Below, one piece after another: positions 8,065 to 16,902 of a stretch of DNA of 64,000 nucleotides. The stretch is from the NCBI RefSeq assembly GCF_017498545.1, contig NZ_CP071793.1:7019001-7083000 (forward strand), in the 5' to 3' direction. The number at the start of each line of letters is the position of its first letter. The first letter of the stretch is position 1. This DNA is from Sulfidibacter corallicola. GTDB lineage: Bacteria; Acidobacteriota; Holophagae; Acanthopleuribacterales; Acanthopleuribacteraceae. Below the pieces are notes generated by a model that made no database searches, was not told the DNA's origin, and saw only the letters and a list, made by a program, of their open reading frames with translations. Made by a program: the position numbers and the translations under genes.

Positions 8065-9441
8065 ATGGCAACGAAAAAAAGCACAGGACAGAAAAAAACG
8101 ACGGCGCGCAGGCGCACCACGCGTAAAACGCGCAAGACCAAGAAGTCGGGTGGTGGATGGCTGAAGTGGGTCTTGATCCCGCTTTTCATGGGATTCCTCG
8201 CTTTGGGAACCGTGTTCGCCTTGCTCTATCTGCCGCTACCGACCGACAACGACGGCGTCGACGCCGCCATGATCCAGAGCGTCTTGATCGCGGCCGAGGT
8301 AGACGGCGATACCAGCATCCAGAAGGTGACCAAGGACGGCATCGAGCGTTGGAAGATCGAAGTGCCCTCGCGCAAACGCAAGGACGCGATCATTCGCAGT
8401 TTGCAGAACGTCATGGTCAGCAAGGGCGGGCGCTTCGAACCCGGCCAGGAGAACCGTCACAAGGGGAAACTGGTCCAGGTGGTCTCCATCGGCTTGGAGG
8501 ACGGCGATCAAATCCGCTTGATCTTCGTCGTCGACGGGTCGCGAAAACGCACGCAGAAGCCCCGCAAACCAAAAAAGAAGCCCGCCGCCAAACCCGCGGT
8601 GGTCCAGAAGCCGAAGGCCAAGCCCGATCGCAAACCGTCGGCCAAGGACAAACCTTCGGGTGCCGACGCCCTGGCCGCTTTGGAAGCCGAGCCACTGGAG
8701 CCGGGTGATCCTTCCAGACTGATCGACGCCCAGGAAGAAACCCAAGCGGTCGTCAATCGCCCCATGATCGCGATCATCATCGACGATGTGGGCCATCAGC
8801 CGATTCGTCAGATCAAACCTTTGCTGGACTTGAAATACCCGATCACGTTCGCGGTATTGCCGCACCTGGCCTATTCGGCGACCAACTCCATCCACCTGCA
8901 CCAAAACCAGTACGAGGTCATGTTGCACATGCCGATGGAGCCGGATAACTTCCCCAAGGCCAATCCAGGCGAAGGCGCCATACTCTCCTACCTCAACGAC
9001 GGGGAGATTCGCAAATCCGTCAACCGTGCCCTGAAAACGGTGCCGTTCGCGCTCGGCGTGAACAACCACATGGGGTCCAAGATCACCGCCAACCGCACCC
9101 TGATGCAGAGCGTGTTGAGCGAAGTCAAGAAACACAACCTCTACTGGATCGATTCGCGCACCAACTCTCAGACCGTGGCCTACGACCTGGCCAAGTCGCT
9201 GGGCATGCGCACCACCAAGCGCGACGTCTTCCTGGACGCCGAGGAAAGCTACGATTTCGTGGTGAAGCAATTGGCGCGAACCTGTGAGGTCGCCGATCGC
9301 AAGGGCAGCGCCATCGCCATCGGCCACCCCTACCCGTCCACGATCAAAGCGCTGGTGGACGAAATGCCGCGCCTGAATCGCGAGGGGTACCAGTTCGTAT
9401 TCGCCTCCAAGCTGTTGGAGATCCCGGGCGGCACCTTCTGA
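8065..9441 (+). CDS. Divergent polysaccharide deacetylase family protein
   Basis: A 458-residue protein. It has a very basic N-terminus rich in K, R and T, one transmembrane helix (LKWVLIPLFMGFLALGTVFA, about residues 33-52), a periplasmic part with a Lys/Pro/Ala-rich linker (about 165-205), then the deacetylase-like domain (about 235-455). Visible motifs are IAIIIDDVGHQ, LPHLAYS, LHMPMEP, NNHMGSKIT, WIDSRTN and IAIGHPYP, matching the YibQ/divergent polysaccharide deacetylase family. The family has an NodB-like fold and its substrate is generally unknown. The start ATG 8065 follows GGGAAG. Anchoring suggests action at the periplasmic face on an envelope glycan. Confidence 0.88.
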   Translation: MATKKSTGQKKTTARRRTTRKTRKTKKSGGGWLKWVLIPLFMGFLALGTVFALLYLPLPTDNDGVDAAMIQSVLIAAEVDGDTSIQKVTKDGIERWKIEVPSRKRKDAIIRSLQNVMVSKGGRFEPGQENRHKGKLVQVVSIGLEDGDQIRLIFVVDGSRKRTQKPRKPKKKPAAKPAVVQKPKAKPDRKPSAKDKPSGADALAALEAEPLEPGDPSRLIDAQEETQAVVNRPMIAIIIDDVGHQPIRQIKPLLDLKYPITFAVLPHLAYSATNSIHLHQNQYEVMLHMPMEPDNFPKANPGEGAILSYLNDGEIRKSVNRALKTVPFALGVNNHMGSKITANRTLMQSVLSEVKKHNLYWIDSRTNSQTVAYDLAKSLGMRTTKRDVFLDAEESYDFVVKQLARTCEVADRKGSAIAIGHPYPSTIKALVDEMPRLNREGYQFVFASKLLEIPGGTF

Positions 9442-9966
9442 AGAGGGGCCGCGTGCCTTCGGAATCCCTGCCCGGGGTGCCCTTCCGCGAAGGAAACCGC
9501 CGGAATCGGCCGGTAAGGCAGGGCCGGTAAGGCTGGGCCGGTCTGGTCTCGTGGGTACTGCCGCCATGGGCACTCCTCGAAACGATCGAACCTGCCAGCG
9601 CTCGCAACGATAGCGTTGTGTGCCGGTGTGGGTCGTCCCGATCGGATGGGTCCCTCTCCTCGAAGCGACTCGAGCGATCCTGGAGAGTTAGGCTGACGCA
9701 CCAGGCGACCCTCGCCATTCGAGGATCCGGACCGAAGCGATCAACCCAACGTTGCCTGTGCGCAGGGAAGCCCGTCCCGGTCACACCCCGGGTAGCCCCG
9801 CTCGCCGCACGTTCCGCTTCCAACCGTCTTCGTGCCCCCCGTTGCACGACTTCTTTGGTTCCCATGCCTTCCGAATGCTACAATCGGCCCTTCGTGCCTC
9901 GGAGGAGCGCCGCCGGCGAACCGTTCGGCGAACCCTTCCCATCCTTATTGTTGACAAGTTGATTCG
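9442..9966. other. Intergenic region with a short GC-rich tandem repeat
   Basis: 525 bp with no convincing gene. A 14-bp unit (GGCCGGTAAGGCAG) is repeated 2.8 times at 9508-9546. The remainder is GC-rich without a clear promoter or terminator. The following ubiA-like start has no obvious Shine-Dalgarno sequence. Confidence 0.5.
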
Positions 9967-10941
9967 ATGAAAAACTACCTTGACTTCTCTCGACCTTTCA
10001 CCCTGATCGCGCCCATGCTGGGTGTCGTCTCGGGAGCCCTGACCGCCTGGGGCTCGAAACACAGCCCACACGGAGATCAGTTCGGTTGGGACGCCGTATG
10101 GCTGGTGACGATCGCGGCTCTGGCCGCCGGTGTCTTGAACGCGGCGAGCAACGGCATCAACCAGATCTATGACTTGGAGATCGATCGCATCAACAAGCCG
10201 GAACGACCGCTGGTGACCGGTGCCATTTCACGGCGCGGCGCCTTCATATGGACGGCTGTTCTTTATGTTATCAGCGTCTCGGCGACCTGGCTGGTCGTCT
10301 GGGAGCCGGGATTGACGTGGTATGAACGCCTTACCGCGCCGCTGATCAAACACGAGTGCTTCTTTTTCTACCTCGTCGCCGCCATTTTCACCCTGATTTA
10401 TTCCGTACCCGCCTTCGGCCGCACCAAGCGCCTGACTTTTGGGGCCAACCTCACCATCGCCATTCCCCGCGGCCTGATGCTCAAGGTCGCCGGTTGGTCG
10501 GTCTTGGCCTCGGTTTGGCACGTGGAGCCCTGGTATATCGGCCTCTGTTTCTTCCTGTTCCTGATCGGCGCGGCCAGCACCAAGGACTTCAGTGATTTGG
10601 AGGGAGACGTGGAAGGCGGTTGCGAGACCTTGCCGCACCGCTTCGGCGTGCGCCGCGCCGCCTACATGATCGCACCCTGCTTCGTCGTCCCCTGGCTCCT
10701 GATTCCCATCGGCGTCTTTTTGAAGACCGGCGACGGTCAGGCCGTCTTGAGCGGTAACCCGACCCTGCTACTCCTGTTCGGCACCTCTCTGATCCTTTGG
10801 GGGAGCTACACGGTGTACCTGATTCTGCGCGACCCCGAGGCCCTGAGCACGAGCGAGAACCACCCTTCCTGGAAGCACATGTACCTGATGATGTTTTGGG
10901 CCCAGGTCGGCTTTGCTCTCGCCTATCTCGTGGAATTCTAG
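9967..10941 (+). CDS. UbiA-family prenyltransferase
   Basis: A 324-residue polytopic membrane protein with the two Asp-rich motifs of the family: NGINQIYDLEIDRINKPERP (NxxxDxxxD, about residues 61-80) and DFSDLEGDVEGG (about 210-221). These bind Mg2+-prenyl diphosphate. Known members prenylate aromatic or porphyrin acceptors (UbiA, MenA, ChlG, COX10, DGGGPS). The spacing and the TLPHRFGVRRA context resemble the chlorophyll-synthase/DGGGP-like branch, but the acceptor cannot be read from sequence. No quinone or pigment genes flank it. Confidence 0.87.
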   Translation: MKNYLDFSRPFTLIAPMLGVVSGALTAWGSKHSPHGDQFGWDAVWLVTIAALAAGVLNAASNGINQIYDLEIDRINKPERPLVTGAISRRGAFIWTAVLYVISVSATWLVVWEPGLTWYERLTAPLIKHECFFFYLVAAIFTLIYSVPAFGRTKRLTFGANLTIAIPRGLMLKVAGWSVLASVWHVEPWYIGLCFFLFLIGAASTKDFSDLEGDVEGGCETLPHRFGVRRAAYMIAPCFVVPWLLIPIGVFLKTGDGQAVLSGNPTLLLLFGTSLILWGSYTVYLILRDPEALSTSENHPSWKHMYLMMFWAQVGFALAYLVEF

Positions 10942-11347
10942 CGGTGTTGCGTTTTCTCACGATTCGCTCTCGATGGGGCCCGTCTCGTGCCGTGCGAAAT
11001 CGTTCCGATGCGGTGATCTCGCCTGCGAGGGGAAGCGGGAAAATTCCGCACCGCGTCGACAGCCGCTGCGATGCGGCGGAAATCCCGAACGCGAAACGAC
11101 CTCGATGGACTAACCATTTGCATTTGTTGAGGGTGAGCCGAAACTCCATTGCCCGTGGTGCTTTTTTCCCCGATTCCCGGGCGCCAAGATATTGTGCATT
11201 TGGGATTTAGCTTTTCCGTTTCACGAAATTGTTTGATAAAATACATCTTTGGCTTTTGGGTGGCGTGGAATCAAACCAACACAAACCAATACAGACAGTC
11301 CGAAGGCCTTCAAAACGTGAACTCAAATTGGAGGTTTTAAAACAGTC
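10942..11347. promoter_or_regulatory. Leader and promoter region of rpsA
   Basis: 406 bp without a supported gene. The last 150 bp are AT-richer than their surroundings, and GATAAAAT at about 11234-11241 is a candidate -10 element. The run TTGGAGGTTTTAAAACAGTC just before the rpsA ATG contains a strong Shine-Dalgarno sequence (GGAGG). Confidence 0.4.
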
Positions 11348-13348
11348 ATGACCAATGAGCACGAAACTGATGTGAATCAAACCAATTCCGCTGTGGAAGA
11401 GAAAGAGCAGGTGGCTCCGGCCGCTTCTCAAGAAGAAGTCAAACCCGATCAAGAAGAGCTGAAGACCGAAGAAGTAGCTGAAGCCAAGGCCGAGGAAACC
11501 GTCGAAGCCGTGGCTGAGGAAACTGTTGAAGCCAAGGCCGAGGAAACCGTCGAAGCCGTGGCTGAGGAAACCGTTGAAGCCAAGGCCGAGGAAACCGTCG
11601 AAGCCAAGGCCGAAGCGAAGGCTCCGGCGAGCACGGAAGATCAGGATGACGAAGAAGACCTCGAGGCCGTCGAGGGCAAAAGCTTCGAAGAGCTTTTGGA
11701 AGAGTACGATCAGTTCCGCGAATACCGTCCCGGCGAAATCGTGACCGGTACGGTGGTCAACATCGGTGAGCAGGACGTGGTCATCGATATCGGTGCCCGT
11801 GTCGAGGGTACCGTGCCTTCATCCGAGTTCATGGATGAAGAAGGGAACTGCAAAATCAAGGAAGCCGAGAAGATCGATGTGATGGTCCTGCGCTTCAATC
11901 CCGAAGCTCAGCACATTCCGCTTTCTTTCGAACGCGCGCGCATCTCGCGCGTGTGGGACCAGATCGAAGAGGTTGCCAACACCGAAGAAACCCTCAAGGG
12001 CTCGATCATCGAGAAAGTCAAGGGTGGTTTCATCGTCGATGTCGGGGTACGCGCGTTTCTGCCCACCTCGCAGGCAACACTCAAGCCTCAAAAAGATTAC
12101 CAAGACTTGCTGGGCAAGAAGTACGACTTCAGCATCCTCAAGATTCAGCGTCGTCGTGGCAATCTGATTCTCTCTCGCAAGGACCTTCTCCAGTCCGAGT
12201 ACGAGGAAAAACGGAAAGACCTGTTCGACAAGCTGAAAGAAGGAGCCGTGCTCGACGGAACCGTCAAGAACGTGACCGACTACGGTGCCTTCATCGACCT
12301 GGGCGGCTTGGACGGCCTGCTGCACATCAGCGACATGTCCTGGGGCCGGATCAACCATCCCAAGGATCTGGTGTCCGTGGACGATGTCATCAAGGTCAAG
12401 GTGCTGCGCTTCGATCCTGAAAAGGAAAAAGTCAGCCTCGGCCTCAAGCAGTGCGCGCCCGATCCCTGGCTCAGCGTCAGCGAGAACTATCCTCCCGGCA
12501 AGTCCGTCAAGGGCAAGGTTCTCAACCTGACCAGCTACGGCGCCTTCGTCGAGCTGGAGCCCGGTGTCGAGGGCATGATTCACGTATCTGAAATGAGCTG
12601 GACCAAAAAAGTGCGCAATCCGGGGCAGATCCTCCAGAAGGGCGACGACGTCAGTGTCAAGGTTCTGGATCTGGATTCGGACAAGCGCCGCGTCAGCCTC
12701 AGCCTCAAGCAGACCGAAGACAATCCGTGGGAATCCCTCGCGGAACGCTTCCCGGTCGGCAGCAAGGTCAAAGGCCGCGTTCGCAACATCACCGAATTCG
12801 GTGCCTTCGTGGAAATCGAAGACGGCATCGACGGGTTGGTCCATGTGAGCGATTTCAAGTGGGGCGAACGGACTGCCGACCCCAACGAGTACGTGAAGAA
12901 GAGCGAGGAAGTCGAAGTGGTGATTCTCGCCGTCGACACCGAAAACAAGAAAGTCTCCCTTGGCATGAAGCAGTTGGCTCTCGATCCCTGGCTGGAGTTC
13001 ACCAAGACCCAGCGCGAAGGTGATTACATCACCGCGGCGATCACCAAGGTCACGGACTTCGGTGTGTTCCTGCAGTTGGCCGAACACGTCGAAGGTCTGG
13101 TGCGCAACAACGAATTGGATATTCCGCGTGGTGCCAAGCCTGGTGATCACTACCAGGAAGGCCAGGAGATCCAGGTCATCATCAGCCGCATCAGCCATCG
13201 CGAGCGCAAGGTGGATCTGAGTGTGCGTCGCCTCCGTCAGGATCAGGAGCGCCGCGCCGTTCAGGAGTACACCAAGCAGAACGATAAGGGCGGTGCCACC
13301 ATGGGCGACGTCATGGCCGAAGGCCTGCGTCACCTGATCAACAAGTAA
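11348..13348 (+). CDS. rpsA: 30S ribosomal protein S1
   Basis: A 666-residue protein with six S1/OB domains, starting near RPGEIVTGTVV (about 125), GSIIEKVKGGFIVD (about 217), GAVLDGTVKNVTDYGAFIDL (about 298), GKSVKGKVLNLTSYGAFVEL (about 384), GSKVKGRVRNITEFGAFVEI (about 471) and GDYITAAITKVTDFGVFLQL (about 558). S1 brings mRNA to the 30S subunit. It is longer than the typical 550-residue S1 because of an acidic N-terminal extension of about 110 residues, which includes six 8-residue repeats. The start has a strong GGAGG and the gene ends in a perfect terminator. Confidence 0.96.
   Translation: MTNEHETDVNQTNSAVEEKEQVAPAASQEEVKPDQEELKTEEVAEAKAEETVEAVAEETVEAKAEETVEAVAEETVEAKAEETVEAKAEAKAPASTEDQDDEEDLEAVEGKSFEELLEEYDQFREYRPGEIVTGTVVNIGEQDVVIDIGARVEGTVPSSEFMDEEGNCKIKEAEKIDVMVLRFNPEAQHIPLSFERARISRVWDQIEEVANTEETLKGSIIEKVKGGFIVDVGVRAFLPTSQATLKPQKDYQDLLGKKYDFSILKIQRRRGNLILSRKDLLQSEYEEKRKDLFDKLKEGAVLDGTVKNVTDYGAFIDLGGLDGLLHISDMSWGRINHPKDLVSVDDVIKVKVLRFDPEKEKVSLGLKQCAPDPWLSVSENYPPGKSVKGKVLNLTSYGAFVELEPGVEGMIHVSEMSWTKKVRNPGQILQKGDDVSVKVLDLDSDKRRVSLSLKQTEDNPWESLAERFPVGSKVKGRVRNITEFGAFVEIEDGIDGLVHVSDFKWGERTADPNEYVKKSEEVEVVILAVDTENKKVSLGMKQLALDPWLEFTKTQREGDYITAAITKVTDFGVFLQLAEHVEGLVRNNELDIPRGAKPGDHYQEGQEIQVIISRISHRERKVDLSVRRLRQDQERRAVQEYTKQNDKGGATMGDVMAEGLRHLINK
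11480..11623 (+). repeat. In-frame tandem repeat in rpsA (acidic 8-residue units)
   Basis: Six 24-bp units encode EAKAEETV, EAVAEETV, EAKAEETV, EAVAEETV, EAKAEETV and EAKAEAKA, effectively a 48-bp period. Near-identity at the DNA level implies recent expansion by slippage or recombination. The tract lies outside the S1 domains. Confidence 0.9.
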
Positions 13349-13396
13349 GCCCTCGGCGGAAGGTTCCGCTTTTTTCGCGCCACCCTTTCCAAGCCT

Positions 13397-13440
13397 CAAC
13401 CCCTCACCCCGATCGATTCGGGTGAGGGGTTGTTTCATTT
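13397..13440 (+). terminator. Rho-independent terminator of rpsA
   Basis: A perfect 13-bp stem (CAACCCCTCACCC at 13397-13409 with GGGTGAGGGGTTG at 13420-13432) and a 10-nt loop are followed by a T-rich tail (TTTCATTT). It sits 48 nt after the rpsA stop. Confidence 0.92.
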
Positions 13441-13490
13441 ACACACGGATATCGGCATGGCCCCGATGTCCGCTTCGACGAGGTGTTGTC

Positions 13491-13904
13491 TTGATCGTTC
13501 CTACCGTGGTTGATGTCGCCGTCGGTCTGGTTTTGGACGGCGACCGGATTCTGGTTTCCCAACGAAAGAAAGAAGCCCATCTCGGCCTCAAATGGGAGTT
13601 CCCCGGCGGCAAGCCCGAGGCGGGTGAAACCCACGAACAGGCGCTCGTTCGCGAGTTCCGCGAAGAGGTGAACCTGGACGTCCAGGTCCATAGCCTGTTT
13701 CACGAATGCAGCTTCGAATATCCCGAGCGTCACGTACGGCTGCGGTTCTTCCTGTGCCGCTGCCGTCAACCGGAACAGGTGCGCGCGCTCGAGGTTCTCG
13801 CTGTGCGGTGGGTGCCGCTGCACAGCCTGCCCGCGTTGGATTTCCCCGCGGCCAACGGTCCGGTGATCGAAAAACTGATGGACGCCCATATGGCAGGGTT
13901 CTGA
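13491..13904 (+). CDS. MutT-like Nudix hydrolase
   Basis: About 137 residues with the Nudix box GGKPEAGETHEQALVREFRE, then EVNLDV. Asn replaces the usual Gly near the end of the box; the catalytic RExxEE glutamates are present. By family it is probably an 8-oxo-dGTP-type (deoxy)nucleoside triphosphate pyrophosphatase. The TTG start at 13491 is preferred because GAGG lies 8 nt upstream. The longer frame from GTG 13422 begins inside the rpsA terminator stem and is unlikely. Confidence 0.85.
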   Translation: MIVPTVVDVAVGLVLDGDRILVSQRKKEAHLGLKWEFPGGKPEAGETHEQALVREFREEVNLDVQVHSLFHECSFEYPERHVRLRFFLCRCRQPEQVRALEVLAVRWVPLHSLPALDFPAANGPVIEKLMDAHMAGF

Positions 13905-13931
13905 TTCGGCCTCGAAACGGGATTCATGTGG

Positions 13932-14004
13932 GGTTTCTCCCGCCCGTTTTTGACCTGCTCCGTCGACGGAGAAACCAGCGGTTCGCCAGGGTCTTGGCCT
14001 GGCG
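13932..14004 (+). other. Cluster of alternative hairpins between the Nudix gene and the PH-like membrane gene
   Basis: GGTTTCTCC (13932-13940) can pair with GGAGAAACC (13968-13976). A perfect 14-bp palindrome, CTCCGTCGACGGAG (13958-13971), uses the same 3' bases, so the two folds exclude each other. A third stem, CGCCAGG (13984-13990) with CCTGGCG (13998-14004), follows without a clear T-tract. It may be a terminator or attenuator. Confidence 0.45.
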
Positions 14005-14095
14005 GTTCCGATTGAATTCGTTTGTGGTATGATATCGGCACCAGTGAGCTCCATTCTGCCTTTCACAAGGCGTATAAGGAAGATAAAGCGTTTAG

Positions 14096-14662
14096 ATGGA
14101 ACCATTTGAAGAATCCTTGGCTTTTGCACCAAGTGATACCTTTGCCCCAACTTCGGACGAATTTTCCATTTACACGCACGCACCAAAGTCACGCCTTTTC
14201 GTGCTGGTGCTGTTCCTCTCCTATACCGTGATCTTCGCCCTGTTTACCGGCTTTGTGCGCGAGAAGCTGGAAGAGCCCGATTCGTTGCCGCAAGTCTTTT
14301 TAATTATGGGAGATCCGCAAATTACCTCGCTGGTTTACTACCTGGTGTGCGGATCCGCCTGGTTGCTGGCGCTCGCCGTTCTGGTCTATTTCCTCTACTC
14401 CGTCATCGATATCTGGGGGTTGGAGGTGTGGGTCAGCCCGCGCCAGATCCGCGTCATCAACTCCATTACCGGCCAACATTTCAAGCGACTGACCGGTGTG
14501 GGCACGCTCGACATGGAAGAGATCGAAGAACTGCGTCCCGCGCCTATGGCCACGCGCATCTTCGGCCCGTCGAGCCAGTTGCGGTTCTCGCCCGTCGATC
14601 GCGTCGAACAGCTCATTCAGACCATCGTGGTCCACGCAAAGAACGCCAAAATCGCCGATTAG
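14096..14662 (+). CDS. Hypothetical membrane protein with a C-terminal PH-like region
   Basis: 188 residues. There are two strong membrane segments, RLFVLVLFLSYTVIFALFTG (about 33-52) and a long one around 79-103 (LVYYLVCGSAWLLALAVLVY and onward). They are followed by a cytoplasmic domain with a bacterial-PH-like strand pattern (LEVWVSPRQIRVINSITG) ending in VEQLIQTIVVHAKN. No specific family is assigned. It ends 8 nt before purB and is probably cotranscribed with it. Confidence 0.7.
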   Translation: MEPFEESLAFAPSDTFAPTSDEFSIYTHAPKSRLFVLVLFLSYTVIFALFTGFVREKLEEPDSLPQVFLIMGDPQITSLVYYLVCGSAWLLALAVLVYFLYSVIDIWGLEVWVSPRQIRVINSITGQHFKRLTGVGTLDMEEIEELRPAPMATRIFGPSSQLRFSPVDRVEQLIQTIVVHAKNAKIAD

Positions 14663-14670
14663 AGGAAGTC

Positions 14671-16101
14671 ATGTCTCACAGCCACTACCAGAACCCGCTG
14701 GTCGAGCGTTATTGCTCCGACCAGATGTCGTTCATTTTTTCGCCCGATTTCAAGTTCCGAACCTGGCGCAAGCTCTGGATCTCTCTGGCCAAGGCCGAAC
14801 AGGAACTGGGCCTGCCGATTACGGACGAACAGATCGCCGAGTTGGAAGCCAACCGCGACAACATCAATTACGAAGTGGCCGTGCAGCGGGAAAAGGAAAC
14901 CCGCCACGATGTGATGAGCCACGTCTACGCCTACGGGGTCCAGTGCCCCGAGGCCAAGGGCATCATTCACCTCGGGGCCACCAGCGCCTACGTGGGTGAC
15001 AATACCGATCTGATTCAGATCCGCGACGGTCTGCTCCTGGTGGGCAAGCGGTTGCGCGCCGTGATTCGGTCCCTTTCGGCGTTTGCCGAGAACTACGCGG
15101 CCATGCCGACGCTCGGGTTCACCCATTTCCAACCGGCCCAGTTGACCACCGTCGGCAAGCGCGCCGCCCTGTGGCTCCAGGACCTGGTTTTGGACCACGA
15201 AGACCTGGAACACCGCATCGAGAGCCTGCGTTTTCGCGGTGTGAAGGGCACGACCGGCACCCAGGCCAGTTTCCTGAATCTGTTCAACGGTGACCACGAA
15301 AAGGTATTGGCCTTGGACCACAAGGTCACGCACGCCGCCGGTTTCTCGAAAAACTACATCACCGGGCAAACCTACCCGCGCCGCGTGGATGCCCAGGTAA
15401 CCGCGGTTCTGGCGGGCATCGCCCAATCGGCCAGTAAGTTCGCACACGACCTGCGCCTGTTGGCCAACCTGAAGGAAATCGAGGAGCCGTTCGCCGCCAA
15501 CCAAATCGGTTCCTCCGCCATGGCCTACAAGCGCAATCCGATGCGTGCGGAACGCATTACCTCCCTGGCGCGCTACGTCATCACCAGCGCCCAGTCGCCG
15601 GCGTTTACCGCGGCGACTCAATGGTTCGAGCGCACCCTGGACGATTCCGCCAACAAGCGCATCTCGATCCCCGAGTCCTTCCTGGCCATCGACGCCATTC
15701 TGATGATTTTCAAGAATGTGGTGGATGGATTGGTGGTCTATCCCAAGATGATCGAGCGCCGCATTCAAGCCGAATTGCCGTTCATGATGACCGAGAACAT
15801 TTTGATGGAAGCGGTGAAGCGCGGCGGAGATCGCCAGGAGCTGCACGAAAGTATTCGGGTTCATTCGATCGAGGCCGGCAAGCAGGTCAAGATGGAAGGT
15901 CGGGACAACGATCTCTTGGACCGCATCGCCGCCGATGTCGAATTCGGATTGACCCGTGAGGCCTTGGACGAAATCATGAATCCCACCTTGTACGTGGGCC
16001 GCTCCGCCGAACAGGTGGGTGAATTCGTTGCATCCGAGATACGGCCGATTCTGGCGCGTCATCCGGGCGAGGGCGACGAGGATGTGGAACTGAAGGTATG
16101 A
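14671..16101 (+). CDS. purB: Adenylosuccinate lyase
   Basis: A 476-residue enzyme of the fumarase/aspartase superfamily. The conserved regions are HLGATSAYVGDNTDL (about 95), GFTHFQPAQLTTVGKRA (about 151) with the catalytic His, and the signature GSSAMAYKRNPMRAE (about 287-301). It cleaves SAICAR to AICAR and adenylosuccinate to AMP in purine synthesis. The start ATG 14671 follows AGAGGAAG. Its stop overlaps the next gene's start as ATGA, indicating translational coupling. Confidence 0.95.
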   Translation: MSHSHYQNPLVERYCSDQMSFIFSPDFKFRTWRKLWISLAKAEQELGLPITDEQIAELEANRDNINYEVAVQREKETRHDVMSHVYAYGVQCPEAKGIIHLGATSAYVGDNTDLIQIRDGLLLVGKRLRAVIRSLSAFAENYAAMPTLGFTHFQPAQLTTVGKRAALWLQDLVLDHEDLEHRIESLRFRGVKGTTGTQASFLNLFNGDHEKVLALDHKVTHAAGFSKNYITGQTYPRRVDAQVTAVLAGIAQSASKFAHDLRLLANLKEIEEPFAANQIGSSAMAYKRNPMRAERITSLARYVITSAQSPAFTAATQWFERTLDDSANKRISIPESFLAIDAILMIFKNVVDGLVVYPKMIERRIQAELPFMMTENILMEAVKRGGDRQELHESIRVHSIEAGKQVKMEGRDNDLLDRIAADVEFGLTREALDEIMNPTLYVGRSAEQVGEFVASEIRPILARHPGEGDEDVELKV

Positions 16102-16895
16102 GCCTCGAGGCGGAGCTGCCGGGGCCCACGGTCGGCCCCGTCGGTGTGTGGGGTATCGGCCGTTTGGGTTCTTCACTGGTGGCTTCGCTGCGAGCCTTGG
16201 ACCTCGATGTGCGCGAACGCCGTAGGGATGGGGACAGGCCCCTGTCACGCTGGGTCGAGGATCTTTCCGTGGTTTGTCTCGCTGTCCAGGACGGTGCCCT
16301 GACCGAGGTCGTCGAAGCCTTGCGCGAGGTCGACGTCTCTGGGCGGACCGTCCTGGTTCTTTCTGGCGCCACTGCCCTCGATGTGCTCGCCCCGCTGCGA
16401 AAGTGTGGTGCCACGGTTGGCAAGCTCCATCCGTTACAGACATTTACCCGCGTCGCCTACGAGCGGATTCCGCCCGGGACCCACTTCGCCATCGAGGGTC
16501 CGATCCGCGAACTCGTAGCGCCCTGGGTCGAGGCGTGGGATGGCGTGCTTCACGAACTTTCCGGAGACGATTGGAAGGTCTACCATCTGGCGGCGGTCGT
16601 GGCCGCCAATTTCCTGCCGCTCTTCATCCGCGCCGGTGCGGGATTTCTGAGACCTTTGGCGCGCGATGACCAGGATGCCCTGAATTGGCTGGAACCGCTC
16701 GTTTCCCACAGCGTCGCCGCGGCCTTGGACGGCGCAAAGGACTTGCCTTACTCCGGACCGGCGATTCGCGGCGATCGCCAGACGCTGGACGCCCACGAGC
16801 GCCTGCTGGAGGGTTTGCGCCCCGAATGGCTGCCGATCTATCGATTGGCCTCGGCCCTGATCGCCGAAGAAGGCCGCAAACGGCTGGACGGGTGA
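16098..16895 (+). CDS. Rossmann-fold/DUF2520 domain protein
   Basis: A 265-residue protein with an N-terminal nucleotide-binding fold (VGVWGIGRLGSSLVASLRAL, about residues 15-34), VVCLAVQDGALTEVVEAL, and a C-terminal helical DUF2520-like part (VVAANFLPLFIRAGAGFL, then PYSGPAIRGDRQTLDAHERL). The architecture matches the Rossmann-like and DUF2520 family, related to F420-dependent and pyrroline-5-carboxylate reductases. Its reaction is unknown. It overlaps purB by 4 nt and precedes the phosphatase gene by 7 nt, making an operon. Confidence 0.82.
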   Translation: MSLEAELPGPTVGPVGVWGIGRLGSSLVASLRALDLDVRERRRDGDRPLSRWVEDLSVVCLAVQDGALTEVVEALREVDVSGRTVLVLSGATALDVLAPLRKCGATVGKLHPLQTFTRVAYERIPPGTHFAIEGPIRELVAPWVEAWDGVLHELSGDDWKVYHLAAVVAANFLPLFIRAGAGFLRPLARDDQDALNWLEPLVSHSVAAALDGAKDLPYSGPAIRGDRQTLDAHERLLEGLRPEWLPIYRLASALIAEEGRKRLDG

Positions 16896-16902
16896 AGTTC
16901 CC

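Noticed and set aside
11819-13438. 539-residue minus-strand frame across rpsA
   Set aside because: Antisense to six clear S1 domains; it also runs through the terminator.
13422-13490. GTG 13422 as start of the Nudix gene
   Set aside because: It lies inside the rpsA terminator stem, has no ribosome site, and the extra residues are not part of the Nudix fold.
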